Part shown: one piece after another, positions 14,001-23,130 of the stretch
Position numbering within the stretch: position 1 is the first letter of the stretch
Layout: each line of letters opens with the position of its first letter
The notes under the pieces: generated by a model
Databases searched by the model: none
What the model saw: only the letters and a program-made list of their open reading frames with translations
Told to the model about the DNA's origin: nothing
Origin: Ophiura sarsii
Lineage: Eukaryota > Echinodermata > Ophiuroidea > Amphilepidida > Ophiuridae
Direction of reading: 5' to 3'
DNA: 64,000 nucleotides
NCBI GenBank assembly: GCA_035610835.1
Contig: CM069446.1
Span: 66,697,062-66,761,061 of the forward strand
Translations under genes and position numbers: made by a program

Positions 14001-17000
14001 GGGTTTTTTTCTTCTTAATTTTTCAAGTTTTTTATAGTCTCTATTTGTGATTTTCATTTATTTTTGTCCTCCTTTTATGAAGATAAAGAGCAGGAAATAA
14101 GTGACATGTTGGATACACGTTTGAAACTGAAAGAAGGAAACGTTGGAGGTGAGTGTAAAATACCAAGTCACACTGTTGCGTATAGAGCTAACGTGTGCCC
14201 GTTTTAGAAATGTTAACATACGTTGTATTCGTTAGCGGTTCGCTAGGGGTTCGAAGAGGTACACTGGGGTACTGTAAATGCCATGAGCATATTCAAGATT
14301 TTGAGCGGGTGACAACGTAGTGATTATCAATATGCTATGTGGTTGCACACCACTAAATACATCTCCCATAGGGTTACACGTGAAATGCACACTTTTAAAA
14401 TGGATATTTCTTGACGTTATAAGAAACTGGTAACTTGAAATTTGGTTTCAACTTGAAGATGAAAGCCATGACTACTAACTCAACAACTCATATATGGGGG
14501 GTAACCGGCATAATTTTGAGCTAGAGCCTTTTCAAAAAGTACGAGTTGAGTTTTCCTGGTCACACGCAATTGTTGATTAAGATTATTGCGTCAGATACCG
14601 GAAATGACCTGAACACAAATGTCTCTGTTAAAATATTAAAAGATCATCATTGCATCAATTTTTTTGGACCTGAAGAACGCTGATGTGTCTGTCAAAATTC
14701 ACACTATATTAATTTCGCCATAACTTGCAGTAAATACCCTAATTTTAAACTGTAATTTACAATAGGTCTCCCGTTTCGGCATAGAAACGGGCCGGTTTTG
14801 GACTTTTGCCTCAAAGGGGGTAGGGCCAGACGTTATTTAGTGGTGTGAAACCTGAAGGAGACACTTTTTTATTATTGCCTCATTTTCTTAATCTTTTGCA
14901 CTTTACATAATGCGTAGTTATGATTTTTGATCAAATATACGACTTCAAAGTGGTAAAAAACAGTGAAAGACATTGTGCGCCATATTGGCTATGTCAGTAG
15001 AAAAGTAGATTTTGGTTACCATGATCCTCGTCAAAAAGGCATACGGCACTATGCTAATCACTTGTTGTAAAACATTTTGCATGGAAGTATTGAAATTACA
15101 AGGACATTCTGTGAGGTTGACCTATTCAGTAGACACAGCTTAATCAATTTACCCCCCCCCCCATGCCCTATCCCCCCCCCCCCCTATACCCTATGCCCCC
15201 CCCCCCCCCCCCACCGCTTACGTTCAACTCTTGCTTCAAATATGTCTTTTTAAATACAATTTAGATCATGTTAGATCCCGCGCCGTTCTGAGAGGGGAGT
15301 TTACGGAAGTATGCAAAACTTGTATTCAAATCTTTTTTTCTTCTCACTAGAGCGTAATTCGTTTAAAATTATATTTTTGATATTTAAGAAAAAAAGGTTT
15401 TCTCCAAATTTTGTTCCTATTAGCGAAATTTAGACCCTCATATCTTAGCCATTTCGATAAATAAACATGATAAACTTTAAATCGTTTAAAGTAATCATTT
15501 ACGTCTATGGCACGTGTCCGAGAAGTCTTAATGTCGCAGGGTCTTGCATTAAAAGACAGTGGGGTGGAGAAAATGAGCATTTATACACAGCTCTATGGAG
15601 AAAAATTTACATAATCGTCGATATCTCGAAAAGAAAATCATTAATCAAACATAATATTTTTTCAAATTACCTTTTTTGGGCAGGGAATATACGGTTTTCT
15701 TCTTTAAAAATAAAAAAACAAAAAAAACAAAAAGATAAAAAAACTAGATAATGACTTTAATTAGTCAGATTGTAGCTTATTTAACCAAACGGACGGATCT
15801 TTCATGATGAAACAGATGTGTATACTAAGAGAACGAAGTGTACGGGCCGTAATAATATGTGTTAGAACCAATTTTAACTAGAAGTCTAGTTATCATTGCC
15901 GGCAAGTCAGTTTAGACAGCAATGCAGGGGTGAAGGTCAAAGCGCCTTGACCCTCTGTATAGGTTGCACACCACTAAATACATCTCCCATAGGGTTACAC
16001 GTGAAATGCACACTTTTAAAATGGATATTTCTTGACGTTATAAGAAACTGGTAACTTGAAATTTGGTTTCAACTTGAAGATGAAAGCCATGACTACTAAC
16101 TCAACAACTCATATATGGGGGGTAACCGGCATAATTTTGAGCTAGAGCCTTTTCAAAAAGTACGAGTTGAGTTTTCCTGGTCACACGCAATTGTTGATTA
16201 AGATTATTGCGTCAGATACCGGAAATGACCTGAACACAAATGTCTCTGTTAAAATATTAAAAGATCATCATTGCATCAATTTTTTTGGACCTGAAGAACG
16301 CTGATGTGTCTGTCAAAATTCACACTATATTAATTTCGCCATAACTTGCAGTAAATACCCTAATTTTAAACTGTAATTTACAATAGGTCTCCCGTTTCGG
16401 CATAGAAACGGGCCGGTTTTGGACTTTTGCCTCAAAGGGGGTAGGGCCAGACGTTATTTAGTGGTGTGAAACCTGAAGGAGACACTTTTTTATTATTGCC
16501 TCATTTTCTTAATCTTTTGCACTTTACATAATGCGTAGTTATGATTTTTGATCAAATATACGACTTCAAAGTGGTAAAAAACAGTGAAAGACATTGTGCG
16601 CCATATTGGCTATGTCAGTAGAAAAGTAGATTTTGGTTACCATGATCCTCGTCAAAAAGGCATACGGCACTATGCTAATCACTTGTTGTAAAACAATTTG
16701 CATGGAAGTATTGAAATTACAAGGACATTCTGTGAGGTTGACCTATTCAGTAGACACAGCTTAATCAATTTACCCCCCCCCCCCCATGCCCTATCCCCCC
16801 CCCCCCTATACCCTATGCCCCCCCCCCCCCCCCCCCCACCGCTTACGTTCAACTCTTGCTTCAAATATGTCTTTTTAAATACAATTTAGATCATGTTAGA
16901 CCCCGCGCCGTTCTGAGAGGGGAGTTTACGGAAGTATGCAAAACTTGTATTCAAATCTTTTTTTCTTCTCACTAGAGCGTAATTCGTTTAAAATTATATT

Positions 17001-20000
17001 TTTGATATTTAAGAAAAAAAGGTTTTCTCCAAATTTTGTTCCTATTAGCGAAATTTAGACCCTCATATCTTAGCCATTTCGATAAATAAACATGATAAAC
17101 TTTAAATCGTTTAAAGTAATCATTTACGTCTATGGCACGTGTCCGAGAAGTCTTAATGTCGCAGGGTCTTGCATTAAAAGACAGTGGGGTGGAGAAAATG
17201 AGCATTTATACACAGCTCTATGGAGAAAAATTTACATAATCGTCGATATCTCGAAAAGAAAATCATTAATCAAACATAATATTTTTTCAAATTACCTTTT
17301 TTGGGCAGGGAATATACGGTTTTCTTCTTTAAAAATAAAAAATAAATAAAATAAAAAAGATAAAAAAACTAGATAATGACTTTAATTAGTCAGATTGTAG
17401 CTTATTTAACCAAACGGACGGATCTTTCATGATGAAACAGATGTGTATACTAAGAGAACGAAGTGTACGGGCCGTAATAATATGTGTTAGAACCAATTTT
17501 AACTAGAAGTCTAGTTATCATTGCCGGCAAGTCAGTTTAGACAGCAATGCAGGGGTGAAGGTCAAAGCGCCTTGACCCTCTGTATAGGTTGCACACCACT
17601 AAATACATCTCCCATAGGGTTACACGTGAAATGCACACTTTTAAAATGGATATTTCTTGACGTTATAAGAAACTGGTAACTTGAAATTTGGTTTCAACTT
17701 GAAGATGAAAGCCATGACTACTAACTCAACAACTCATATATGGGGGGTAACCGGCATAATTTTGAGCTAGAGCCTTTTCAAAAAGTACGAGTTGAGTTTT
17801 CCTGGTCACACGCAATTGTTGATTAAGATTATTGCGTCAGATACCGGAAATGACCTGAACACAAATGTCTCTGTTAAAATATTAAAAGATCATCATTGCA
17901 TCAATTTTTTTGGACCTGAAGAACGCTGATGTGTCTGTCAAAATTCACACTATATTAATTTCGCCATAACTTGCAGTAAATACCCTAATTTTAAACTGTA
18001 ATTTACAATAGGTCTCCCGTTTCGGCATAGAAACGGGCCGGTTTTGGACTTTTGCCTCAAAGGGGGTAGGGCCAGACGTTATTTAGTGGTGTGAAACCAT
18101 GTACACTTTCGCTCCGTGAACGTTTCGCACGTTGCCAATGCCAAATACTTGCCGCCCATTCGGTGGCCCACTGGAAGGGACATTTCGCGTGGCAACTGGT
18201 TGGGTCCATTCAAGTGCAAGTTGACTGTGCTCGTACGTATTTACGTATATGATGGAAAAGCAATATTTTTGTGATGTTTGGAAGCAAATTACGTGTTTTA
18301 TACGTGGTTTAAAAGAGGTTAGTGACTTTGATCAGTTTATTTATTGGTTTTTGTTAAAATTCATCACATTTAACTTCATTCCTCGGGAACAAAGTGAAAT
18401 GTTATGAATTTCCATAGTATCTTCTATACAACTGACATGCAGTCATTTTAACCTCTAAACAATAACCAATAAAAGGGTTAAAGTATGTTGCAAATAAATA
18501 TGGATGATAAATGATCATGAGAATGTCATTAAAGTGGATTAATGATCATTAGAATTCCGTGTCGAAACTATAAGCAACTACAGGGTGTCTCAAAAAAAAT
18601 TACAACGCACCTTTAGAGGATTGTAACTTCTGAATAAGTGTCAGAATAGAACAACTCAAACGACAAAATAAAGGCAAAATAGTTTGCTATACCTTAAAGA
18701 AATTCAGTAATTCCAGAGAAATTAGCAATTACGTAACATTAGTATGGGAACACTTCCATCTAAGTTTGCTCATATTGAGTGATTCAGACAACACATACAT
18801 GAAATCAATACTTCTTTACAAAATGACATGGATTAACGTGTTTTTATGGTTCTAGATTTTATTTGACACCAAATAATATGCCAGATGAGACCAAAGTTTA
18901 ACACAAAATAAAAGTTGTCTAGATTATTTTCATCACATTTTATATAAAAAAATGTTTTGTTTACATTAAAAGAGTATAGCCATATATCTCTCCTTACAAT
19001 GAGTTGTATTGTATTTGGTTTTTATTATTATATTTGGTGTTATGAGTGTTATGATCGATTATTCAGTATTCTTAGATCACAAATTGAACTTTTTTATCAT
19101 AGCATTACACAGTGCTGGCTAATTGAACATTAATGAGTAAATAACCAGCCGTGCAAGTGAAAATCTGTCAAACTATGCAAACTTGGATGGAAGTGTTCCG
19201 TGACTACTCTTACGTAATCAGAGATATCTCCGTAATTACTTAACTAAATTAAACACTGTTTTCTTCCAATTGTAGAAAACTAATTTGGCCTCATTTTACC
19301 GTTAGTATTGTAAAATTAGGAAGTTATGATCGCCTAATGGTGCGTTGTAATTTTTTTTGAGACACCCTGTAGTGTCGGCAGTCGTCCAAAAAGGTTATAC
19401 ACTACTTTTGCAAAGTCAGATTTCTCGAATATGTCCTTGAGGTGATCACCCAGCTCCTATTGTGTCTGCTATACGCTTTCCATGTGGCAGGCGTCTGCAG
19501 ACGACATTCCAAAAATGCACAAAATATTTAAAAATGTCAACATTATTGAATTCCTTTACCATATTTGGAATCGCCATGAGAAATGCATCAAAATAAGTAC
19601 AAATATGCCTAGTATTCGGTCAGAAATCCTTGAGATAGACTTTCGGAAAGGTTTTTTGACAAATCTGTTTGGTATATGGTAAAACTAATAGCCGCGTGGA
19701 AAGTGTTTAAAAAAGTTAACACACTATTCAATTAACAAAATACATCTCCTCTTTTCCCGAACAGAGATCGAAGTGACTAACGCCATTTTGATTATAGTTG
19801 TTGATCACATGGGCACCAAATTGAACGATTGGCAACATTTGTTTCGAAAGCTATTGATGAAGACGAAACAAGATCGACCGACACAAGACACTGAAATAAG
19901 CACTATTCGTTGCGATTACAAAGATAACATAAGAGAACAGGTATTTAAACTGTCCCCAGTGCCCTTATTAAAAAGTGATTAAAGGGAGCATCACACCAAA

Positions 20001-22242
20001 TAACTTCCCAATTGAAATACCTGTAAAAAGGCCATATTTTAAGACACCTTTTCTTCTCCGGTTACATTTATGGCATACTAGTCACCTATGACAATTTTCA
20101 GTAAAGTTTTCAATTTAAGCCTTGTTTCATTTAGTGATATCAAGCTAGATTTTTCGCTAAGGACCAGCAAACAGCGTCCTTACTTTTTCACGTTTTCTGG
20201 CATGCCTATTCACCATTTAGGCAGGTGCTTCCGCCCTTGTGCATTATATGTGTAAAGGTCCAATTCATTCACTTGAATACAAAAATACCATCCCTGAAGA
20301 ATAAAATTGCCTGAAAACCTCACATTTGCAAGCTTAGTCAGGCGATTGAATCTCACAATCTGTGCATTGTTTAGATTTGGCCCATAACATAGCGCACTCT
20401 ATAACAGTTGCGACACGCGATTAAGCAATCATAGTTGGGGCTGTTAGGGCATCACAGGTTTAGTTCACATTCGTCTAAAAGCACCAAATTTGGCCCATAT
20501 GTTGCTCATACCATACTCTTTTGATTTTTGATGGATGCTAAAATTGGAACCTTCTGGGACGGCCATATTGGCCAATTTCAATATGGCCGCCATACTGGGG
20601 AATCAAAAATTCAAATTGTTTCAATTTAGCTGAAAATTGTTTGTCTGAGCACCAGGACCACTTCCGATGTGTGGTTACTGAGATATTGAGCAAAACGTGA
20701 AAAGGTCGTTGACTTTTGCTTTTGGGCGTATATAGGCGTATGATAGGGATTGTGACCTTTCGACCCTGTATAAGGCACAAAAACGACTCCAGGTGGTAAC
20801 AATTACCATTTCTTGAACCATTGTGATCTGACGAACAATTTGACAAAATCGGAGCATGTTCAAATTTTGACCCCCAAAAGCAAAGGTCGACGACCTTTTC
20901 ACGTTTTGTTCAATATCTCAGTAACCACACAAAATCATAGACAAACAATTTGGTATGCTTGTCAGCTTAATTGAAGCAATTTGAATTTTTGATCCCCCAG
21001 TATGGCGGCCATAGGCCTATTGGAATTGGCCAATATGACCGTCCCTCCCAGAAGGCTCCAATTTTGGCATCCATCAAAAATCAAAAGAGTATGGTATGAG
21101 CAACATATGGGTCCAATTTGGTGCTTTTAGAAGAATGTGAACCAAATAATCCCTTAGCCCAACTATTTGGAAATGATAGCGCGCCACCTATACCAGTTGC
21201 GACAAACTATTAAGGTCAAGAGAATCGGGGTTTTGTCTTGGGAGTTTCTTATCCCTTATCCCTGGCTTAGTCTTCGTGCTTTTCCGGATCTATTACAGGA
21301 TTACACAAATTGCGCATTGATTTAGTGTGGTGCTCCGTAAACTCAATACAGTAGTAACGGAGAGCTGTATATAACTCGCCGTGTCTACGGGAGCACCGCA
21401 CTAAATCAATGCGCCATTTGTGTAATTCTATAATAGTTCCGGAAAAGAACGAAGGCTAAGCTTAAAAATGTATTTGTGTATTAAAAATGAATGAATGGAC
21501 CCATTCGTAAGACCTACAATGATAAAATATTTTTGATTTATCGACCTAAATAGTGCTCAGGTTACGGTGATTAGGCATGCCAAAAAAGTGAGGGCGATGT
21601 TTGCGGGTGAAATAAGGCTTAAATTAAAGTATATAGGCCTACTTAACTTTAAATGGTCCTAGGTGCCAAGTATGCCATAAATGTGACTGGAAGGTAGAAA
21701 AGGTGTCTTGAAATTCTTGAAAAGTGGTCTTTTTAAACGTATTTCAATGGGGAAGTTATTTGATATGGTGCTCCATTACGCCATCATGCGTCAAAAAAAA
21801 CTAAATCACGAGTATGGCATGTCGGTTCTGCGTGATTTTATCGTGTGACTCCAAATACAAGATTCGAACCTATGTCATTCACCACAATCCTGGCGTAGTG
21901 ACGGTCTTCTATTTAAGCAGTCGTTGTTTATTATTATAAGCTCGTAATGTGAAGTTTAAAACTATGTTTCTTTTGAATGAATTTAATACCGTCATGCTTG
22001 CGGGTAACTATTACTATACGTCACACATGCAAAACCTCTATAACATATTGTTATCCTTTTATTAGGCGTATCAAAGCTTGATTTCATGGCGACGAATGGT
22101 AGGGGAGTCGAAATCCACTTTGTCAGCCTTGTGCGAAACACTCACGGAGTTCGGCTTGAAGAACGTGTCGGATATGGTACTCAAATCAAACAGGGTGATG
22201 GATCTCCGTAAACCACAAAATTTACTGGAAACACATGTTTAG
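1864..22242 (+). CDS. UNC5CL-like: Membrane-anchored ZU5-UPA-death domain protein (UNC5CL-like), 7 coding exons
   Basis: Seven exons (1864-2048, 4418-5426, 12193-12396, 12638-12674, 14083-14148, 19765-19940, 22066-22242) have GT-AG junctions and compatible phases (2,0,0,1,1,0). Together they make 1854 nt, 617 residues plus stop. Predicted layout: residues 1-23 polar tail without signal peptide; about 24-46 hydrophobic membrane segment; 47-170 acidic/polar linker; about 173-305 ZU5 (FRLEMSGYFGSEGGVL, then VRVEIPAGAI); about 313-430 UPA; about 502-600 death domain. In known families ZU5-UPA-death units occur in UNC5 receptors, UNC5CL, PIDD and ankyrins. The lack of Ig/TSP ectodomains with one N-terminal membrane anchor matches UNC5CL, an NF-kB/IRAK-pathway adaptor in mammals. 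Signalling function here is inference. The start ATG follows an in-frame TAG at 1831, so no coding exon joins upstream in this frame; the Kozak context is weak. Orthology to UNC5CL is not proven. Confidence 0.85.
2077..2781. mobile_element. Foldback MITE in intron 1
   Basis: Long inverted arms: the left arm runs from AACTGCTCACAAACAG through TTTTTTAATCAAGTATAT and TCAATGGAAAGCTG, and the same words recur inverted between about 2570 and 2781. Similarity continues inward (ATACCAAATGTGCAATGATG against its inverse), so each arm is about 200 bp. The flanks are TATA-rich and no clean target duplication can be assigned. It begins only about 30 bp after the exon 1 donor. Open frames here are by-products of the palindrome. 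Confidence 0.75.
3097..3980. mobile_element. PIF/Harbinger-like MITE with TTA target duplication
   Basis: Left end GGGACCGTTCAATATTTATG and right end CATAAATAATGAACGGTCCC are inverse matches, and TTA lies directly outside each end (3094-3096 and 3981-3983). A 3-bp TWA duplication is typical of PIF/Harbinger. Subterminal zones are G/C-homopolymer rich (C25 at 3227-3251) and carry repeated TTACATGACCCCCC-type words. No transposase frame. 884 bp. Confidence 0.75.
4066..4218. repeat. Short palindromic element
   Basis: Arms of about 31 bp (TAGACAATATTTTAATATTG, then CAATGAGCGAA at 4066-4096; inverse at 4188-4218) enclose about 90 bp. It lies 200 bp upstream of the acceptor of coding exon 2. Probably a small foldback MITE. 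Confidence 0.7.
4418..5426 (+). CDS. UNC5CL-like: UNC5CL-like exon 2: linker, ZU5 and start of UPA
   Basis: The acceptor TATCTTTACAG precedes 4418 and the donor GAG|GTATGTGTG follows 5426 (phase 0). It encodes residues 62-398. The linker is acidic (DYTDNEDECTDAS). The ZU5 core has GYFGSEGGVL, VRVEIPAGAI, SPLIELESPGLHSFRKPVLI, WTFSVYF and WKPL. At residues 299-301 the protein reads HFT (codons 5127-5135), where autoprocessed relatives (PIDD, UNC5CL) have HFS. The UPA part continues with FQAFADDNEKG and IYGLQITEKEAF. Open reading extends upstream to 4287, but that part is intron. Confidence 0.9.
5597..6789. mobile_element. CAGGGTGTGTCAA-type TIR element
   Basis: Left end CAGGGTGTGTCAAGAAAGTG is inversely matched by GTTGACACGCCCTG near 6776-6789. 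A second copy of the left-end motif starts near 5869 (CAGGGTGTGTCATAAAAACT), with parallel text after each, so the 5' half is internally duplicated. The TIR style resembles Tc1/mariner-like MITEs. Another element with a palindrome array is inserted inside. No transposase is seen. Confidence 0.5.
6264..6683. mobile_element. MITE built of about ten 20-bp palindromes
   Basis: Terminal inverted repeats GGAAAAGTGTACTTTAGGTC (6264) and its inverse (6663-6683) enclose an array of imperfect copies of CCAGTATCGGNCGATACTGG. Copies start at 6299, 6332, 6367, 6406, 6441, 6487, 6521, 6556, 6591 and 6616, plus a half-copy at 6641. Spacing is mostly 33-39 bp. Spacers of about 15 bp are AT-rich and not conserved. 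The open frames across it are caused by the repeat. See findings. Confidence 0.85.
6790..7166. other. AT-rich intron 2 sequence
   Basis: No gene, exon or clear inverted repeat was recognised in this part of intron 2. Confidence 0.4.
7167..7660. repeat. Tandem duplication, about 253-bp unit
   Basis: The text starting TGTTTACATTTTTGGCACTT at 7167 restarts at 7420 with very few differences. Both units include the TTAAGG..GACTCAAGGAAGTC sequence that is the left end of the TTAA element at 7596, so the duplication involved the terminus of that element. Confidence 0.8.
7596..8115. mobile_element. TTAA-flanked MITE (piggyBac-like)
   Basis: Left end GGGGGGACTCAAGGAAGT and right end ACTTCCTTGAGTCCACCC are inverse matches, with TTAA directly outside at 7592-7595 and 8116-8119. 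The inverted similarity extends inward through TATTAATCAAATGCATATAA and GTATACATTTTTGGAAAGG. TTAA target sites are diagnostic of the piggyBac superfamily. No transposase. A relative lies at about 31404-32449. Confidence 0.8.
8120..11766. mobile_element. Second TTAA-flanked element sharing the 8116 TTAA
   Basis: Ends GGGCAGTGTCAACCC (8120) and GGGTTGACACTTCCC (11752-11766) are inverse with one mismatch and are flanked by TTAA at 8116-8119 and 11767-11770. It abuts the previous element through a shared TTAA. The 3.65-kb interior has no recognisable transposase and is mostly occupied by another TTAA-type element. Confidence 0.65.
8321..10862. mobile_element. Nested TTAA-type element
   Basis: Left end GGGGTTTCATGACACATAGA follows TTAA at 8317-8320. 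The exact inverse, TCTATGTGTCATGAAACCCC, ends at 10862 and is followed by TTAT, one base off the expected TTAA. The 2.5-kb interior is AT-rich, has repeated ATTTAATGAGAATCCC-like words and several TAGGCCTA octamers, and no coding potential I can support. Confidence 0.6.
11771..12192. other. End of intron 2
   Basis: AT-rich intron sequence with a short AGTAGTAATAATAAT microsatellite near 11815. It ends in the exon 3 acceptor (ATATAATACAG). No other feature recognised. Confidence 0.4.
12193..12396 (+). CDS. UNC5CL-like: UNC5CL-like exon 3: rest of UPA domain
   Basis: Residues 399-466, starting IDIDRLLGCHSTMPYHDKFA, with the beta-rich spacing expected of the second half of a UPA domain. Acceptor ATATAATACAG, donor CGACAG|GTAAATT, phases 0 and 0, which fit exons 2 and 4 without adjustment. 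Confidence 0.85.
12466..12625. repeat. Remnant with one CCAGTATC palindrome, SINE/LINE-like tail and TIR-like end
   Basis: CCAGTATCATACGATACTGG at 12470 is a single palindrome of the type arrayed at 6299-6650. It is followed by TAAAGCGCTTTCAGACGGTG...GTAAAGCGCTATATAAA and an ATT/AGT microsatellite (the kind of 3' tail seen on many invertebrate LINE/SINE copies), then by GGACCTAAATTACACTT, close to the 6663 terminal repeat. It stops about 15 bp from the exon 4 acceptor. Confidence 0.5.
12638..12674 (+). CDS. UNC5CL-like: UNC5CL-like exon 4 (37-nt microexon-like linker)
   Basis: Acceptor TATTTGTTTTCAG and donor AGAG|GTCAGT. It encodes TNSSLDKSDNVR plus one base (phase 1), a polar linker between UPA and the death domain. 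It is supported by phase agreement on both sides, not by homology, so its inclusion could be alternative. Confidence 0.7.
12675..14082. other. Intron 4 with dispersed repeats
   Basis: No gene. 13540-13700 (ending TAGAGGGCGTTCCATGAAAA) resembles 55970-56095. 13790-13955 (ending GGGTACTAATCATTTTGAGA) resembles 35500-35645. Both pairs are diverged copies of dispersed repeats. The open frames near 13074-13280 overlap in opposite strands and have no supporting features. Confidence 0.5.
14083..14148 (+). CDS. UNC5CL-like: UNC5CL-like exon 5 (linker)
   Basis: Acceptor TTTTATGAAG and donor TTGGAG|GTGAGTG. With the carried base it encodes DKEQEISDMLDTRLKLKEGN and more, a charged, probably helical linker (residues 479-500). 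Phases 1 and 1 fit both neighbours exactly. Confidence 0.75.
14341..18098. mobile_element. Three-copy array of a 512-bp TIR unit with two 1.1-kb spacers
   Basis: Units 14341-14852, 15962-16473 and 17587-18098 are each 512 bp, in the same orientation and almost identical. Each starts GGTTGCACACCACTAAATA and ends TATTTAGTGGTGTGAAACC, which is a 19-bp inverted repeat with one mismatch. The two 1109/1113-bp spacers are also near-identical, differing mainly in poly-C and A-rich tracts. ATGT occurs just outside both outer ends (14337-14340 and 18099-18102), but no duplication flanks the inner copies. No transposase or reverse transcriptase is visible. The open frames repeated in the spacers are shadows. 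It fills intron 5. Confidence 0.85.
18581..19369. mobile_element. TA-flanked Tc1/mariner-like MITE
   Basis: Ends CAGGGTGTCTCAAAAAAAAT and ATTTTTTTTGAGACACCCTG are inverse, with the match going on into TACAACGCACC. TA flanks both sides (18579-18580, 19370-19371), the Tc1/mariner signature. 789 bp, no transposase. Confidence 0.8.
19475..19720 (+). repeat. Dispersed repeat, copy A
   Basis: Starts near GGCAGGCGTCTGCAGACGACATTCC (given here as the words GGCAGGCGTCTGCAGACG and ACATTCC) and is matched in the same orientation at about 27325-27520. The 66-codon open frame within it is not conserved in the second copy, so I do not call it coding. Confidence 0.6.
19765..19940 (+). CDS. UNC5CL-like: UNC5CL-like exon 6: death domain, first half
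   Basis: Acceptor CTTTTCCCGAACAG and donor GAACAG|GTATTT. It encodes residues 501-559 with the pattern of death-domain helices 1-4: AILIIVVDHMGTKLNDWQHL with the conserved Trp of helix 2, then a helix leading to DNIREQ. Phases 1 and 0. Confidence 0.85.
19985..21774. mobile_element. 1.8-kb foldback element in intron 6
   Basis: Outer ends GGAGCATCACACCAAATAAC and GTTATTTGATATGGTGCTCC are inverse, and inverted similarity continues inward in blocks: 20390-20735 against about 20875-21210, including GGCCGCCATACTGG words, CATACTCTTTTGATTTTTGA, and CGTGAAAAGGTCG against its inverse. No clean target duplication was found. A separate palindrome is inserted at 21264. The open frames in the centre are palindrome shadows. 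Confidence 0.75.
21264..21461. mobile_element. Nested, nearly perfect palindromic MITE
   Basis: GCTTAGTCTTCGTGCTTTTC at the left end is inversely matched by GAAAAGAACGAAGGCTAAGC at the right. The arms continue through TTACACAAATTGCGCATTGA and TTTAGTGTGGTGCTCCGTA, almost to the centre near 21360. It interrupts the right half of the larger foldback. Confidence 0.75.
22066..22242 (+). CDS. UNC5CL-like: UNC5CL-like exon 7: death domain, second half, and stop
   Basis: Acceptor CCTTTTATTAG. It encodes residues 560-617 and ends with TAG at 22240-22242. The start AYQSLISWRRMVGESKSTLS, followed by ALCETLTEFGLKNVSDMV, is the helix 5-6 pattern of UNC5/PIDD-type death domains (Trp followed by a short-residue/Thr-Leu helix and a G-L-x-x-V end). 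An AATAAA at 22260-22265 would give a very short 3' UTR. Confidence 0.9.
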   Translation, partial: AYQSLISWRRMVGESKSTLSALCETLTEFGLKNVSDMVLKSNRVMDLRKPQNLLETHV

Positions 22243-22259
22243 ATCTATCCATAGTTCAG

Positions 22260-22265
22260 AATAAA
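22260..22265 (+). terminator. Possible polyadenylation signal
   Basis: AATAAA 18 bp after the stop codon of the ZU5-death gene. A canonical hexamer, but unusually close to the stop, and AT-rich sequence makes chance hits common. Confidence 0.35.
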
Positions 22266-22609
22266 TACTTGAGCAGCAATAGGCCAAGCAAAAGCAAGAG
22301 GTCAACTAGTAAAAGGTCTAGCTCAAGCAATTGCTGAACAATCTATAAATAACCTGTACATGACTTTTAAGTTAAGAGGTATTAAAATACCTCTTGCTTA
22401 AACGGATAAACAAAATGGTCGAAGTAAAGCATTATGCGAGTCGATCATTCACGGGGTAACTGATTTTACTTTTATTTGTGATTTCACTGGTAATATTATT
22501 TTGTGACAGATACGTTTAAGCCAGCAATTCCAAGATTCTACTAATTGAACTGAAATAATTTTCTCTCTTATAACCTGCTCTTATGATGCTTATATGCCTA
22601 TAGCTTACC

Positions 22610-23130
22610 CTTCAATGCCTTGACTTGACTTACTTGACTTAGGGCGGATGATTTTTCCGAACCACAATGCCTCTCCAGATCTTCCTATCCAACATAGCTG
22701 TCCTAATTTCTTCCACCTGCAGTCCTGTATCACGTTTGAGTATGTCGATGTAGGTCAGGCGCTTTCTTACTCCGTGCTTTGGAATCCAATGTATGTGTTT
22801 GTGTACAAGCTCCTTGGACCCCCTAAAGCAGTGTCCAGCAAATCTTGCTCTGCGTTCTCTAATCTTGTCCGAGACTTTTGGCATGTCCCCATACAGTTCC
22901 GTATTTGTCACATGTTGACTCCAGTTGATGTTGAACACAGATCTTAGCATCCGAGTGTAGCATCCATCCAGTTGTTTACCAAGCTTTGGGGTGACTGTCC
23001 ATGCCTCACATCCATAAAGGAGGACTGATTCTACTGTAGCTATGAACAGTCTTTCTTTCAGCTTTCTGGATAGTGTTTTAGCCTTCCATAGCTGACTAAG
23101 TTTGCCACTTACACATAACATACAATGCGA
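22610..23130 (-). pseudogene. 5'-truncated RTE-type retrotransposon 3' end
   Basis: The minus strand encodes the C-terminal region that follows the reverse transcriptase: QLWKAKTLSRKLKERLFIAT, LLYGCEAWTVTPKLGKQLDG, HVTNTELYGDMPKVSDKIRE, FAGHCFRG. It ends RKNHPP and then a tail of repeated CAAGTAAGTCAAGT-like words. It matches the C-terminal part of the element at 40361-43260 closely along its length, so both are one family. The open frame is intact but lacks endonuclease and RT; it is a typical dead 5'-truncated insertion, 370 bp beyond the ZU5-death stop and on the opposite strand. Confidence 0.85.

Noticed and set aside
16679..16889. Gly-rich or Pro-rich protein frames around poly-C tracts (also 36350, 39908, 43789)
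   Set aside because: Translations of G/C homopolymers and their flanks.
15347..17349. Repeated open frames of 77 and 85-94 codons in the array spacers
   Set aside because: They are identical only because the spacer is duplicated; frames overlap on opposite strands, show no family motif, and end at A-rich tracts.
14341..18098. Classical LTR retrotransposon tandem
   Set aside because: Repeat ends are 19-bp TIRs without TG..CA; no primer-binding site, polypurine tract or gag-pol sequence recognised. Kept only as an alternative layout in the findings.
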